The notes beneath the pieces are model-generated. The model had not been told where the DNA came from, ran no database searches, and saw nothing but the letters and a program-made list of their open reading frames with translations. Positions 55,036 through 63,213 of a stretch of DNA of 64,000 nucleotides are shown piece by piece (position 1 is the first letter of the stretch; every line of letters begins with the position of its first letter). The translations under genes were made by a program, and so were the position numbers. The stretch covers positions 744,001 to 808,000 of the forward strand of contig CAWJGO010000002.1 in the NCBI GenBank assembly GCA_963842515.1, read 5' to 3'. The DNA is from CADEED01 sp963842515 (GTDB lineage Bacteria; Pseudomonadota; Gammaproteobacteria; Steroidobacterales; Steroidobacteraceae).

Positions 55036-56460
55036 TCAGAGCTCCTTAACCAGGTTGTCGTTGACCCGCACCCTCTCGAGGTTCACGGCGCGCGTGTGCT
55101 TCACGATCGAAGGTTGGGTGACGCCCGAAAACTCGCAGTCGCGCAGCGTGATGTCGTTGACGGGCGCTTTCGGCAGCCCCTGCGAATCGAGCACGCGTAC
55201 GGTATTTTTCACGCGTAGACGTTCCACCACCACGTTGCGCAGCTGCGGCGTGAAAGCGCCGTTGGCGCCTTCCTCGTAGTTGAAGTCACAGGTGATGGCA
55301 GCCCTGCCTACCTGGCCGACATCGAGGTCACGATAGTAGAAATTCTCGAGCAGGCCGCCGCGCAGCGCATTGTTCTTGAAGCGAATCGCGTACCAGAGAT
55401 TGGGACTGTCCATGTGGCAGTTCTCGGCGAACACCCAACGTGCTCCACCGGAGATCTGGCTGCCCACGACCACACCACCGTGGCCTTCCTGCATGCGGCA
55501 ATTGCGGACCAGGATGTTCTGCGAAGGCGTCGCGAGCCGCCGTCCGTCGGCATTGCGACCCGAGTTGACGGCGATGCAGTCATCGCCCGTATTGAACGAG
55601 CAATTCTCGATGAGCATGTGGTCCACGGATTCCGGATCCACGCCATCGTTGTTAGGACCGTGACCATACACGTCGACGCCACGCAGCGTGACGTTCTTGC
55701 ACAACACCGGATGGATGTTCCAGAAGGGTGAATTGCGCACGCGCACGCCTTCGATGAGAACGTTTTCGCAGTCGTACGGCTGGATGAACGGCGGGCGCAG
55801 CAGCGAACCATCACCGAAGACGCGCTTTTCCACCGGGACGTTGTCTTCCGCCATTTGAAAGAGGCGCGCTCTTGCCGGGCGCTGATCAGGCATGCCTTCC
55901 TTCCAGCCATAAGGCACCGTGCCACCCCATCTGCCCTTCCAGGCCCACCAGTGCTTGTCGCTGCCCTGTCCGTCGAGCGTTCCCTTGCCCGTGATCGCGA
56001 TGTTTGTCTGTTTACGCGCGTAGATGAGCGGTGAGTAGTTCATGAGCTCCATGCCTTCCCAGCGCGTAAACACGAGGGGAAAGCTCGCGGGATTCGTATC
56101 GAACAGCAACGTGGCGCCTTCACTCACGTGCAGCTCGACGTCGGACTTCAGATGTATGGCGCCGGTGAGGAACCTGCCCGCCGGCACCAACACGCGGCCG
56201 CCACCGGCGCGGGAACAGGCGTCAATGGCGTCGGCGATGGACCTCGTATTGAGCGTGCTGCCGTCGGCCCTGGCACCGAACTTCGTGATGTCGAAGACGC
56301 GATCGGGAAATGTGGGTGCACGCACGTTTTTCGCGATGTCCGCGGCCTTCTGCCACGCGTCCGCCGACGACAACGATGCGGATCGCGCCAGTGTTGCCGG
56401 AAGCGTGACCGCAGCCCCGACGCCGTATAGGAACACCCGCCGATTCGATCGCATGTACAT
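55036..56460 (-). CDS. GH28-family glycoside hydrolase (polygalacturonase-like)
   Basis: 474 residues. The twin-arginine signal SNRRVFLYGVGAAVTLPA suggests Tat export. A right-handed beta-helix follows: FDITKFGARADGSTLNTRSI start, and the catalytic region NNDGVDPESVDHMLIENCSF, FNTGDDCIAVNSG and GHGGVVVGSQISGGA, which hold the three active Asp residues and the conserved His-Gly. GH28 enzymes hydrolyse galacturonan or rhamnogalacturonan of pectin; this subgroup resembles exo-acting ones, but substrate cannot be fixed. It begins 16 nt after the alpha/beta hydrolase gene. Confidence 0.92.
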   Translation of the reverse strand: MYMRSNRRVFLYGVGAAVTLPATLARSASLSSADAWQKAADIAKNVRAPTFPDRVFDITKFGARADGSTLNTRSIADAIDACSRAGGGRVLVPAGRFLTGAIHLKSDVELHVSEGATLLFDTNPASFPLVFTRWEGMELMNYSPLIYARKQTNIAITGKGTLDGQGSDKHWWAWKGRWGGTVPYGWKEGMPDQRPARARLFQMAEDNVPVEKRVFGDGSLLRPPFIQPYDCENVLIEGVRVRNSPFWNIHPVLCKNVTLRGVDVYGHGPNNDGVDPESVDHMLIENCSFNTGDDCIAVNSGRNADGRRLATPSQNILVRNCRMQEGHGGVVVGSQISGGARWVFAENCHMDSPNLWYAIRFKNNALRGGLLENFYYRDLDVGQVGRAAITCDFNYEEGANGAFTPQLRNVVVERLRVKNTVRVLDSQGLPKAPVNDITLRDCEFSGVTQPSIVKHTRAVNLERVRVNDNLVKEL

Positions 56461-56476
56461 GCTCTCCCCGCAGCCT

Positions 56477-57370
56477 TCAGCCGCTGGTCTCGAGAAAGTT
56501 CAGGACCACTTCTGTGAACGCCTGCGGATTCTCCCGCGGCGATCCATGACCCGCATTTGGAATCGTGGCAGATCTTGCGCGCGGAATCAGGCGCGACAGC
56601 TCTTCATCGATCCGCCGGTGAATATCGACGGTCTTTTCGCCGGTGATCACCAGCACCGGCATTCTCAGGTTCCGCACCTTCTTCCTCGACAGCACGGGAT
56701 ACGGAGCCCGACTGCGCGTCATCATTCTGAAAAATCCCGCGTTCTGCATGATGGCCGCACGGACTTCCGGTGTCTGACCGTCGAAACGCCCGGGCGTGGC
56801 GAAGCCGTCCACAAAAAACCGCATCGCCGTCGCGTTATCGCCCGCGGCAAATGCAGCGCCGGCGGGATCGTGGACTCGGGCGAGGAAATCGCGGTACAGC
56901 GCACCACCGTCGGGGAAATCGCGCGCCCACGCGAGAATGGGTGGCTCGGCGATCACCAGGCTGCGGACCATGCGCGGATGTTCGACCGCCAGAGTCAGCG
57001 CGGCCGCCGCCCCCATCGAAGTGCCGACGAGGTGTGCGCGGCCAAGGCGCAGCGCCCGGATCAGACCCTCGAGATCGGCCGCCTCGACCTCCGCCGAGTG
57101 ATCGGTGGCCGTCACCGGATTCTGGTTGGGATAGTGGTAGCGCCGGCTGTAGGAAATGACGTGGAAGTACCTCGACAGCTCACTCATCTGTGGTTCCCAG
57201 GAGCGGTAGTCGCCCTGCCCACCGTGCAGCAGGATCAACGGCTCGCCAGCGCCGGCGCTGACGTAGTGAAGCTCGATGCCGTTGACGAGGATTCTCGTGG
57301 CAACAGGTGGCGCGGCGGCGGCATTCGCGCCGAGTACTGCTAGGCAGACGATCGCCAGCGATCTGATCAT
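56477..57370 (-). CDS. secreted alpha/beta hydrolase
   Basis: 297 residues. Signal peptide (SLAIVCLAVLGANAAAA), then an alpha/beta-hydrolase fold: oxyanion region PLILLHGGQGDYRSWEPQ, nucleophile elbow HLVGTSMGAAAALTLA (Ser in GTSMG), acid Asp on a VLVITGEKTVDIH strand, and His in IPNAGHGSPRENP. Probably an esterase acting on small or sugar-linked esters; being in one transcript with the GH28 gene hints at deacetylation or demethylation of pectin fragments (inference). Confidence 0.88.
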   Translation of the reverse strand: MIRSLAIVCLAVLGANAAAAPPVATRILVNGIELHYVSAGAGEPLILLHGGQGDYRSWEPQMSELSRYFHVISYSRRYHYPNQNPVTATDHSAEVEAADLEGLIRALRLGRAHLVGTSMGAAAALTLAVEHPRMVRSLVIAEPPILAWARDFPDGGALYRDFLARVHDPAGAAFAAGDNATAMRFFVDGFATPGRFDGQTPEVRAAIMQNAGFFRMMTRSRAPYPVLSRKKVRNLRMPVLVITGEKTVDIHRRIDEELSRLIPRARSATIPNAGHGSPRENPQAFTEVVLNFLETSG

Positions 57371-57461
57371 CGACGCAGTGTTACATATTTCGGGTGGCGC
57401 GCCCCGCAGGTGCCAGTCGGCCGCGCGAGCGGCCTCACCCGGGATGCGGGGTGTCGAGATA

Positions 57462-57479
57462 ACTTACAGCTTCGGAAAA
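57462..57479 (+). repeat. upstream element copy 1 (ACTTACAGCTTCGGAAAA)
   Basis: First of two direct copies; the second at 57538-57554 lacks one T. A related sequence on the other strand (CCTACAGAAGCTTCG) occurs at about 60541-60555, upstream of the second PEP-CTERM gene. Placement upstream of sigma-54-like sites suggests enhancer-type binding sites. Confidence 0.55.
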
Positions 57480-57537
57480 TTTCTGCGGCTAACCACGAGA
57501 CTCACAAACAAACTTGCCGTCCAACGCTGTCGGGAAT

Positions 57538-57554
57538 ACTTACAGCTCGGAAAA
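57538..57554 (+). repeat. upstream element copy 2 (ACTTACAGCTCGGAAAA)
   Basis: Second direct copy, 76 nt after the first and about 25 nt upstream of the candidate -24/-12 site at 57579. Confidence 0.55.
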
Positions 57555-57578
57555 AAACGCGCGCGCAACCGCCGCCGC

Positions 57579-57593
57579 TGGGACTAGACTCGC
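57579..57593 (+). promoter_or_regulatory. candidate sigma-54 promoter of the first PEP-CTERM gene
   Basis: TGGGACTAGACTCGC keeps the GG-N10-GC spacing of a -24/-12 promoter and lies 83 nt upstream of the ATG at 57676. The -24 half is good (TGGGAC), the -12 half (TCGC) imperfect. Confidence 0.4.
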
Positions 57594-57675
57594 CCAAAGA
57601 AGATCGAAAACAGGCGCGAATCAACAAAGCAGAAGCGCGCGCGAATCGCACAAACATTTGCAGGGAGAACAAGCA

Positions 57676-58329
57676 ATGATTCGGAAATTAATTTCTTGTG
57701 GCGTATTGATCGCATGCAGTACCACCGCGAACGCCAATCTACTTCTGGAAGAAGGCTTCGGGAGTCTTGCGGGGCTCAACACCGCGGGTTGGCTTTCGGG
57801 CAACTTCAGCACACCCGTTGGCGAATCGTCCTGGTTTCAGGGCAACACCGAAATATTCGAAGCTCAGGCAGGCGCCGCCGATTCGTACATCGCGGCTAAC
57901 TACCTGAGTGCTGGATTCGGCGGCGACGTCGACAACTGGCTGGTGACACCGACCCTGTTCGCCGTGAACGGCACCAACATCAGCTTCTCGACGCGGACGG
58001 CGGGCGCGCTGCCGGGCGACAACCTGGAGGTGCTGGTCAACAACCTGGGAACGCTCGCTCTCGCCGATTTCGTCTCGCTCGGGTCCATCACGAGCGCCGA
58101 CTACCCGGCCGACTGGACGGGCTTCAACTTCACCTACGGCGGCACGGATGCGAACGTGAGATTCGCTTTCCGCTATACGGTCACCGACACCTCGCTCAAC
58201 GGCGACTACATCGGCATCGATTCGTTGACCGTCAGGAGCGTGCCGGAACCGGGATCGCTGATGTTGTTAGGTGCAGGTCTGCTCCTGCTGCCGCTGGCCA
58301 ACCGCCGGCGCCGGCGCGCGCAAGTCTGA
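57676..58329 (+). CDS. PEP-CTERM sorted protein with choice-of-anchor (cleaved-adhesin-like) domain
   Basis: 217 residues from the ATG at 57676. Signal peptide (KLISCGVLIACSTTANANL), then a secreted jelly-roll-like domain: EGFGSLAGLNTAGWLSGNFS, FGGDVDNWLVTPTLFAVNGT and FRYTVTDTSLNGDYIGID, the pattern of choice-of-anchor J/cleaved-adhesin domains. The C-terminus is a textbook PEP-CTERM signal: VPEPGSLMLLGAGLLLLPLA then an Arg cluster. Exosortase A would cut it after transport; the polysaccharide locus at the window's left is of the XrtA kind, though the exosortase gene itself is not in the window. First gene of a three-gene plus-strand run. Confidence 0.92.
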   Translation: MIRKLISCGVLIACSTTANANLLLEEGFGSLAGLNTAGWLSGNFSTPVGESSWFQGNTEIFEAQAGAADSYIAANYLSAGFGGDVDNWLVTPTLFAVNGTNISFSTRTAGALPGDNLEVLVNNLGTLALADFVSLGSITSADYPADWTGFNFTYGGTDANVRFAFRYTVTDTSLNGDYIGIDSLTVRSVPEPGSLMLLGAGLLLLPLANRRRRRAQV

Positions 58330-58409
58330 TCTGCTTCGGCCAGGTCGGCCTGGTGGCCGACCGCAACCGATCCTGACGCCTTCACTCATTCATTCAAGGG
58401 ATGATCACG

Positions 58410-58946
58410 ATGAAAATATTCAACATAACGCGGGTCGCGACCGGCGCCGGCATTGCTGGCGCGCTGGCTGTCGCGGCATTCGCGTACGCCTCGGCGAACA
58501 AGGCCCCCGCACCGCTGTCCGCGGCCGCGGTCACGGATCCCGCCAAGTTGCCCACGTTCGAGAACGTCCGGGTCGTCAATGCAACCCCGGAGCAGATCGC
58601 GGCACTCGCAGTATCCGCGGACAACTCCGCATACGCTCCCGGACAGCGCGCCTACATCGATGCGAACACCAAGCAACTGCGTCCGGCGTTCCCCGAGGAG
58701 TTGGCTGCGGAAGCCGCAACCGCGCGTCGCGCCCGGGTTGCCGCACCAAGGACCACCTCGATCGCGTCGCCGACAGACGATGGCGCCAAGGGCGTCGCCC
58801 TGGACGAATCATTCATGTCGTACGCAGTGGCAAGAATCGAAGCAGACGGGTCCGTGAGGCAGGACTGCCTGGAAAATCAGCCGAGCGAGCAAGCGGCGTT
58901 AGCGGCGACGGTTACCGCGCCGGGAGTAGACCGTCATGAAAAGTAA
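58410..58946 (+). CDS. small secreted protein downstream of a PEP-CTERM gene
   Basis: 178 residues from the ATG at 58410 (AAGGG site 9 nt upstream; the ATG at 58401 is too close to it). A signal peptide or anchor (GAGIAGALAVAAFAYASA) precedes a mostly disordered mature region with YIDANTKQLRPAFPEELAAE in the middle and a more conserved-looking end ALDESFMSYAVARIEADGSV followed by one Cys. The layout resembles a protein group known to accompany PEP-CTERM genes (post-PEP-CTERM type), which I cannot verify here. Its stop overlaps the peptidase gene by 11 nt. Confidence 0.7.
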   Translation: MKIFNITRVATGAGIAGALAVAAFAYASANKAPAPLSAAAVTDPAKLPTFENVRVVNATPEQIAALAVSADNSAYAPGQRAYIDANTKQLRPAFPEELAAEAATARRARVAAPRTTSIASPTDDGAKGVALDESFMSYAVARIEADGSVRQDCLENQPSEQAALAATVTAPGVDRHEK

Positions 58947-60399
58947 TCTCATCGCCAACATCCGCCGCGCTGTGGGCCTGACGGCGGTCGCAGTCTCGGG
59001 TTTGCTGGCAGCGGCCCAGGCCAACGCCGCGGCAACGATCGTCATTGTGAACGGCAATGGCGTCGGTGTGGGTTTCAACGATCCGACGGTCGTGGCGCCG
59101 GTCGGCGGTAATACCGGAACGACACTCGGCGAACAGCGACTCATTGCGTTCCAAGCTGCCGCTGCCAAATGGGGAGCGACGCTGACGAGCACTTCGACCA
59201 TCCAGGTGTTCGCCACCTTTGAGCCACTCTCGTGCAACGCGACTTCCGCGGTCCTCGGATCTGCGGGAGCCCTCACGGTGTGGAGAGATTTCACCGGCGC
59301 ACCGATCCCTGCCACCTGGTATTCGGAAGCGCTCGCGAACAAGCTCTTCGGCGCCCAGCTCGATCCCGCCACACCGGAATTGCGCGCTCGTTTCAACATC
59401 AACCTCGGCCAGCCGACATGCCTGGCGGGTTCGCCGTTCTATCTGGGTCTCGACAACAATCATGGGACGCAGATCGATCTGGTTGCAGTGCTGCTGCATG
59501 AATTCGGGCATGGCCTCGGGTTCCAGACGTTCACGAGTGGCTCGACTGGTTCGCCGATCATCGACGATGACCTGGTCGCCTACCCGTCCGTCTGGGATCA
59601 CTTCATGCGTGACCAGACGCAGAACCTGCGATGGGTGGAGATGACGGACGCCCAGCGCGTGGCGTCAGCCGTCAACCCGCGCAAACTCGTGTGGATCGGG
59701 GCCAACGTGACGGCGGCAGCGCCAGGCGTGCTGAGCCTCGGCGTACCGCAGCTGCAAATCAGCGGGCCAGCGGCTGGTGCTGCTACCGGCTCTTATGACG
59801 TCGGAACTGCGAACTTCGGCCCGCTGCTGGCGAGTCCGGGACGGTACGGCGAAATCATGCCGGTCAGCCCTGCCGCTGCAACCGTGGGCGAAGGCTGTCT
59901 ACCGTTGAGTGCGATCGATCGCGCGGCGGTCGTGGGCAAGTTCGCGCTCATCAGTCGCGGCGTGTGCGGCTTCGTTGTCAAAGCGTTGAACGCGCAGAAC
60001 GCCGGCGCAATTGGCGTCATCGTTGCCGACAACGTCGCTGGCGGTCCGCCGCCGGCACTCGGTGGCGGTCCTGATCCGTCCATCCTGATTCCGGCCGCTC
60101 GCATCACGCTCGAGGATGCCACCAAGCTCAGAGCTGCGCTCGCGAAGCGATCACGCACCAAGTCCGGTGTTTACGGCACCTTGGGCGTGAATGCGTCGCA
60201 GCGTGCGGGTACCGATCCGTCCGGCTTCGTGCAGCTCTATACGCCGAATCCACTGCAGCCCGGCTCATCCTTGTCGCACTGGGACACCGGGGCGACCAGG
60301 AATCTGCTGATGGAGCCATCGATCAATGGCGACCTGACGCACGAATTGACGCCACCAAACGATCTCACCTTCACGCTGTTCCAGGACATCGGCTGGTAA
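58936..60399 (+). CDS. secreted PA-domain zinc metallopeptidase
   Basis: 487 residues. Signal peptide (VGLTAVAVSGLLAAAQANA), then a peptidase region with the zinc motif HEFGHGLGF (HExxHxxG) at about 190, preceded by TQIDLVAVLL. A protease-associated (PA) domain inserts later (AAVVGKFALISRGVCGFVVK and NAGAIGVIVADN) and the protein ends LFQDIGW, with no sorting signal of its own. The metzincin-like motif has a Gly at the Met-turn region that I cannot place exactly. Overlapped by the small secreted protein, it may process it or the PEP-CTERM protein (inference). Confidence 0.87.
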   Translation: MKSNLIANIRRAVGLTAVAVSGLLAAAQANAAATIVIVNGNGVGVGFNDPTVVAPVGGNTGTTLGEQRLIAFQAAAAKWGATLTSTSTIQVFATFEPLSCNATSAVLGSAGALTVWRDFTGAPIPATWYSEALANKLFGAQLDPATPELRARFNINLGQPTCLAGSPFYLGLDNNHGTQIDLVAVLLHEFGHGLGFQTFTSGSTGSPIIDDDLVAYPSVWDHFMRDQTQNLRWVEMTDAQRVASAVNPRKLVWIGANVTAAAPGVLSLGVPQLQISGPAAGAATGSYDVGTANFGPLLASPGRYGEIMPVSPAAATVGEGCLPLSAIDRAAVVGKFALISRGVCGFVVKALNAQNAGAIGVIVADNVAGGPPPALGGGPDPSILIPAARITLEDATKLRAALAKRSRTKSGVYGTLGVNASQRAGTDPSGFVQLYTPNPLQPGSSLSHWDTGATRNLLMEPSINGDLTHELTPPNDLTFTLFQDIGW

Positions 60400-60424
60400 T
60401 CGATTCGTAAACTGCCTCGACGAA

Positions 60425-60456
60425 GGGCGCCGGATTTCGATCCGGCGCCCTTTTTT
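60425..60456 (+). terminator. intrinsic terminator of the PEP-CTERM/peptidase run
   Basis: GGGCGCCGGAT (60425-60435) pairs perfectly with ATCCGGCGCCC (60440-60450) around a TTCG tetraloop, followed by six Ts; 26 nt after the peptidase stop. A textbook Rho-independent terminator. Confidence 0.95.
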
Positions 60457-60596
60457 ATTTCTCGAAAGCATTGCTACCAATCCCGGCAACCCCGCGCCGT
60501 ACTGGAACTTTTTTCAATCGGATTTCTTTACACCACGATGTCGAAGCTTCTGTAGGACAAGAAACAAGCGACTGAAATTACGACACATACTTGAGA

Positions 60597-60612
60597 TGGC
60601 ACGTGCGTTGCT
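60597..60612 (+). promoter_or_regulatory. sigma-54 (-24/-12) promoter of the second PEP-CTERM gene
   Basis: TGGCACGTGCGTTGCT matches the consensus TGGCAC-N5-TTGC(A/T) at every defined position. The ATG lies 44 nt downstream. An enhancer-binding activator must exist; the receiver-less activator at 11.1-12.1 kb is one candidate, a PrsR-type regulator elsewhere is another. Confidence 0.75.
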
Positions 60613-60655
60613 CATCCTTAATGTGTACATAGCGTAACCAGGGAAAGGATTACTC

Positions 60656-61843
60656 ATGCCGAGTTCGATAGGGAAGTTTTCGCTTGCACTCATCACGGTC
60701 TGCGGCGGAGTAACTGCCGCGAATGCGACAGTGATTTATCGAGGCGGTGGTACTTACACGGTCCACACGCGCACCCATGACAACGTCGAGGTCATCGAAG
60801 GTACTTCCGTCGAAATGCGTTCAGGAGCGATGGTGACGGGCGTTGCAGATCCGTATCCACCAGATTTTCAGGGCGCGGTGAAGATTCGACAAGGTTCGTT
60901 GGACCTGGCCGGGAACGCGCGCATCAACGCAGGACTCAACGCCAACGCGATCAACTCCGTCGGCGCCTCCGTCGTACACCTGAAGGACCACTCGCGCGTC
61001 AACGGTGGCATCGCCAACATGATGCCGTCCAGTCAATGGCAGAACGAATCTTCCTCGTCACGGCTCTATGCGAGTGATCGAGCCGTCATCAACGGAACCA
61101 TCCAGCATGCGGGCTTTCTGCGCATCGAAGACCAGGCAACGGTTCTCGGCGACATCAGAGACACTGGCAGCTACCGCCTCGACATGATGGGAGGCGAGGT
61201 TGCCGGCACCGTCCACATGCACCATATCAACGGCTACATGCTCAATATGGAAGGTGGCGCGATCCTCGGCGGAGTGGACGCGCGGGATTCGTACGGAATC
61301 GACCTGGCGATGTCAGGTGGGTTCATCGGCAACGGCCTTCGAGTCGAAGGCATCGCCTCCGTGAACGGCGGGATCAGCGGCGGACAGATCGATGGCGGTA
61401 TCTCCATTGACACGGGTCGCTCGTTTTTGGGATCGCCGCCGAGCTACCTCACCATCACAGGTGGCCGCTTCAATGCGGCGCTGGACGGCTGGCTCCTGAA
61501 CTTCTCGGACGCGGCCGTTGACGGATCCAGCGATTTCTCCGAGCTCAGCATCTGGGGCGGTCAGTTCGGCTACCAGAACTCAGGATTGGGTTTCTTCATC
61601 GACTATCTAGTCAACTTCGACATCCATGGGCGGGACTTGCAGTACACCAACGGGTGGCTCACGGGTTACCTGCTCGACGGTAGCTGGATCAACAGCTCAT
61701 TGACGTTCGGCTCCGACTACAGCGGCAGGTTCACGATCCACAACGTGCCGGAGCCCGGAACGTTGGGACTGCTCCTGGCATCGCTTGCCGGTCTGGGCCT
61801 CGTGAGGCGCCGGCGCGCCTCGGCAGCAACGCTGAACGCATGA
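60656..61843 (+). CDS. PEP-CTERM sorted protein with repetitive beta-helix-like body
   Basis: 395 residues. Signal peptide (FSLALITVCGGVTAANAT), then a long region of short Gly/Asn/Asp-rich turns and beta strands (for example GNARINAGLNANAINSVGAS, MSGGFIGNGLRVEGIASVNG and SGGQIDGGISID), probably a right-handed beta-helix. The C-terminus has VPEPGTLGLLLASLAGLGLV then RRRR, a canonical PEP-CTERM. Expected to be exported and sorted by exosortase A, perhaps to the exopolysaccharide matrix. Single gene under a sigma-54 promoter; the stop is 3 nt from tRNA-Arg on the other strand. Confidence 0.88.
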   Translation: MPSSIGKFSLALITVCGGVTAANATVIYRGGGTYTVHTRTHDNVEVIEGTSVEMRSGAMVTGVADPYPPDFQGAVKIRQGSLDLAGNARINAGLNANAINSVGASVVHLKDHSRVNGGIANMMPSSQWQNESSSSRLYASDRAVINGTIQHAGFLRIEDQATVLGDIRDTGSYRLDMMGGEVAGTVHMHHINGYMLNMEGGAILGGVDARDSYGIDLAMSGGFIGNGLRVEGIASVNGGISGGQIDGGISIDTGRSFLGSPPSYLTITGGRFNAALDGWLLNFSDAAVDGSSDFSELSIWGGQFGYQNSGLGFFIDYLVNFDIHGRDLQYTNGWLTGYLLDGSWINSSLTFGSDYSGRFTIHNVPEPGTLGLLLASLAGLGLVRRRRASAATLNA

Positions 61844-61845
61844 GT

Positions 61846-61921
61846 TGGCGCCCCCGGCCGGAGTTGAACCGACGACCTACCGCTTAGGAGGCGGTCGCTC
61901 TATCCACTGAGCTACGGGGGC
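61846..61921 (-). tRNA. tRNA-Arg (anticodon CCT)
   Basis: A 76-nt cloverleaf with CCA: acceptor GCCCCCG with CGGGGGC, anticodon loop CTCCTAA (anticodon CCT), T loop GGTTCAACTCC. It abuts the PEP-CTERM gene on the other strand. Confidence 0.96.
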
Positions 61922-61941
61922 GGGCCGGGAGCCCGTGGAAA

Positions 61942-62017
<76 letters not shown>

Positions 62018-62112
62018 ACACGTTGGAAACCCGTCCGGACGGGCTCCGGAAGGCGCGGGATTCTAGCAGTTGAGCTGGCTTGGGCAAGCAGAACGCTCTT
62101 AATATCGGGCAC

Positions 62113-62574
62113 ATGCTTGACACCGGCGACAAAGCTCCCGAGTTCACCCTTCCAGACCAGGATGGGCACGATATTTCGCTGACGGCACTGCTCAAGGACG
62201 GGCCGGCAATCCTTTATTTCTACCCCGCGGATTTCACCCCGGGCTGCACGCGCGAGGCCTGCTCGATTCGCGACCTGCATCGTGAGCTCACCCGGGCCGG
62301 GATCACGGTCGCCGGGATCAGCCCGCAAAGTCCGGGAAGTCATAAGCGCTTTCGCGAGAAGCACAGCCTGCCCTTCTCATTGCTCGCCGACGAGACCAAG
62401 GAAGTCATCAAGATGTTCGGCGTTAACGGACCGCTGGGCTTCTGGGTGCAACGGGTTACCTACCTCGTGGACCAGAACCGCGCCATTCGCGGGCGGGTCA
62501 AGGCGCATTTTTCGATCACCGAGCACGAAGCGTTCATCCGCCAGGCGATCGAGTTGCAAAAGACGCCCCTCTGA
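62113..62574 (+). CDS. bcp: peroxiredoxin (Bcp/PrxQ type)
   Basis: 153 residues from the ATG at 62113. Thioredoxin fold with the peroxidatic Cys45 in FTPGCTREAC and resolving Cys50 five residues later, the atypical two-Cys PrxQ arrangement. LYFYPADFTPGCTREACSIR is the core signature. It reduces hydroperoxides with thioredoxin. Divergent from tRNA-Ala, convergent with the phosphatase (6-nt gap). Confidence 0.94.
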   Translation: MLDTGDKAPEFTLPDQDGHDISLTALLKDGPAILYFYPADFTPGCTREACSIRDLHRELTRAGITVAGISPQSPGSHKRFREKHSLPFSLLADETKEVIKMFGVNGPLGFWVQRVTYLVDQNRAIRGRVKAHFSITEHEAFIRQAIELQKTPL

Positions 62575-62580
62575 GGGCGA

Positions 62581-63168
62581 TCAGTATTTCATCCGCAGCA
62601 CCGATACCTTGCCGATGGTGGGCACGGTGACCACGTAGATCGTGTCGAATTCCTCGTCGCCCATCGGCGGAACGTTGTCCCTGCGCGCCAGCGCCGCCAC
62701 GATTTCCGGCACGGTGTTGCTGTGGCCGATGATGAGTGCGCGGCCGCCGCGATTCCCGCGCAGTGCGCGACGCGCCAGGTCCTTCGAATCGAGCTTTGCA
62801 TCGACGACTTCTGGAGTGAGGCCGAGGCGTTGCGCAAGGCCGGCCGCGGTTTGCTGAGTCCGGCGGGTATTGGTGACGTAAATCTTGCCGACACGCCCGA
62901 AGGCCTGGCGGTCACCGAACATCTGCGCCAGGCGGCTGGCGCGTACCTCGCCCTGCGGCGACAGTGGCGCGTCACTGATGGCTCCGACCTGCTTTTCCGC
63001 GTGGCGCACGAGCACGATGGTAGTGGTGGTCGCGGAATTCCAGTAGGCGAATGCCATCGCGAGCAAGAACACCCCGATCATCGCTAACAACCACAGCGGC
63101 GCGAGGAAGGTGCGGCGCTTACGGGTCAACGACGGGGATTCGGGTATCGGATCCTGGGTTTCTTGCAT
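62581..63168 (-). CDS. membrane-anchored histidine phosphatase (SixA/PGM superfamily)
   Basis: 195 residues. One N-terminal membrane helix (about 20-43), then a phosphohistidine-phosphatase fold with the catalytic LVRHAEK (Arg55, His56) and the second His in IIGHSNTVPE, plus RTQQTAAGLAQRLG. The soluble domain would face the periplasm if the helix is N-in. Substrate unknown; in SixA-like enzymes a phospho-His protein, in others small phosphoesters. Confidence 0.85.
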   Translation of the reverse strand: MQETQDPIPESPSLTRKRRTFLAPLWLLAMIGVFLLAMAFAYWNSATTTTIVLVRHAEKQVGAISDAPLSPQGEVRASRLAQMFGDRQAFGRVGKIYVTNTRRTQQTAAGLAQRLGLTPEVVDAKLDSKDLARRALRGNRGGRALIIGHSNTVPEIVAALARRDNVPPMGDEEFDTIYVVTVPTIGKVSVLRMKY

Positions 63169-63182
63169 GCGGCGGGAATGAT

Positions 63183-63200
63183 AAATGGGGACACTCCCAT
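63183..63200. repeat. short palindrome (AAATGGGGACACTCCCAT)
   Basis: Lies between the histidine-phosphatase and SAM-decarboxylase-like genes. Same core as the element at 63637-63657 read on the other strand, with one base missing in the second arm. Confidence 0.45.
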
Positions 63201-63213
63201 CTCCTAATCCCGA

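Larger units (their letters stand above)
57371..57675. promoter_or_regulatory. divergent regulatory region with repeated element and sigma-54-like promoter
   Basis: 305 bases between the hydrolase gene and the PEP-CTERM gene. It carries two direct copies of ACTTACAGCT(T)CGGAAAA (57462 and 57538, 76 nt apart) and a candidate -24/-12 site at 57579-57593. No additional gene is visible. Confidence 0.6.

Noticed and set aside
57647..57661. TCGCACAAACATTTGCA as a sigma-54 promoter next to the PEP-CTERM start
   Set aside because: Spacing is one base too long and it would leave almost no leader before the ribosome site; the site at 57579 is better.
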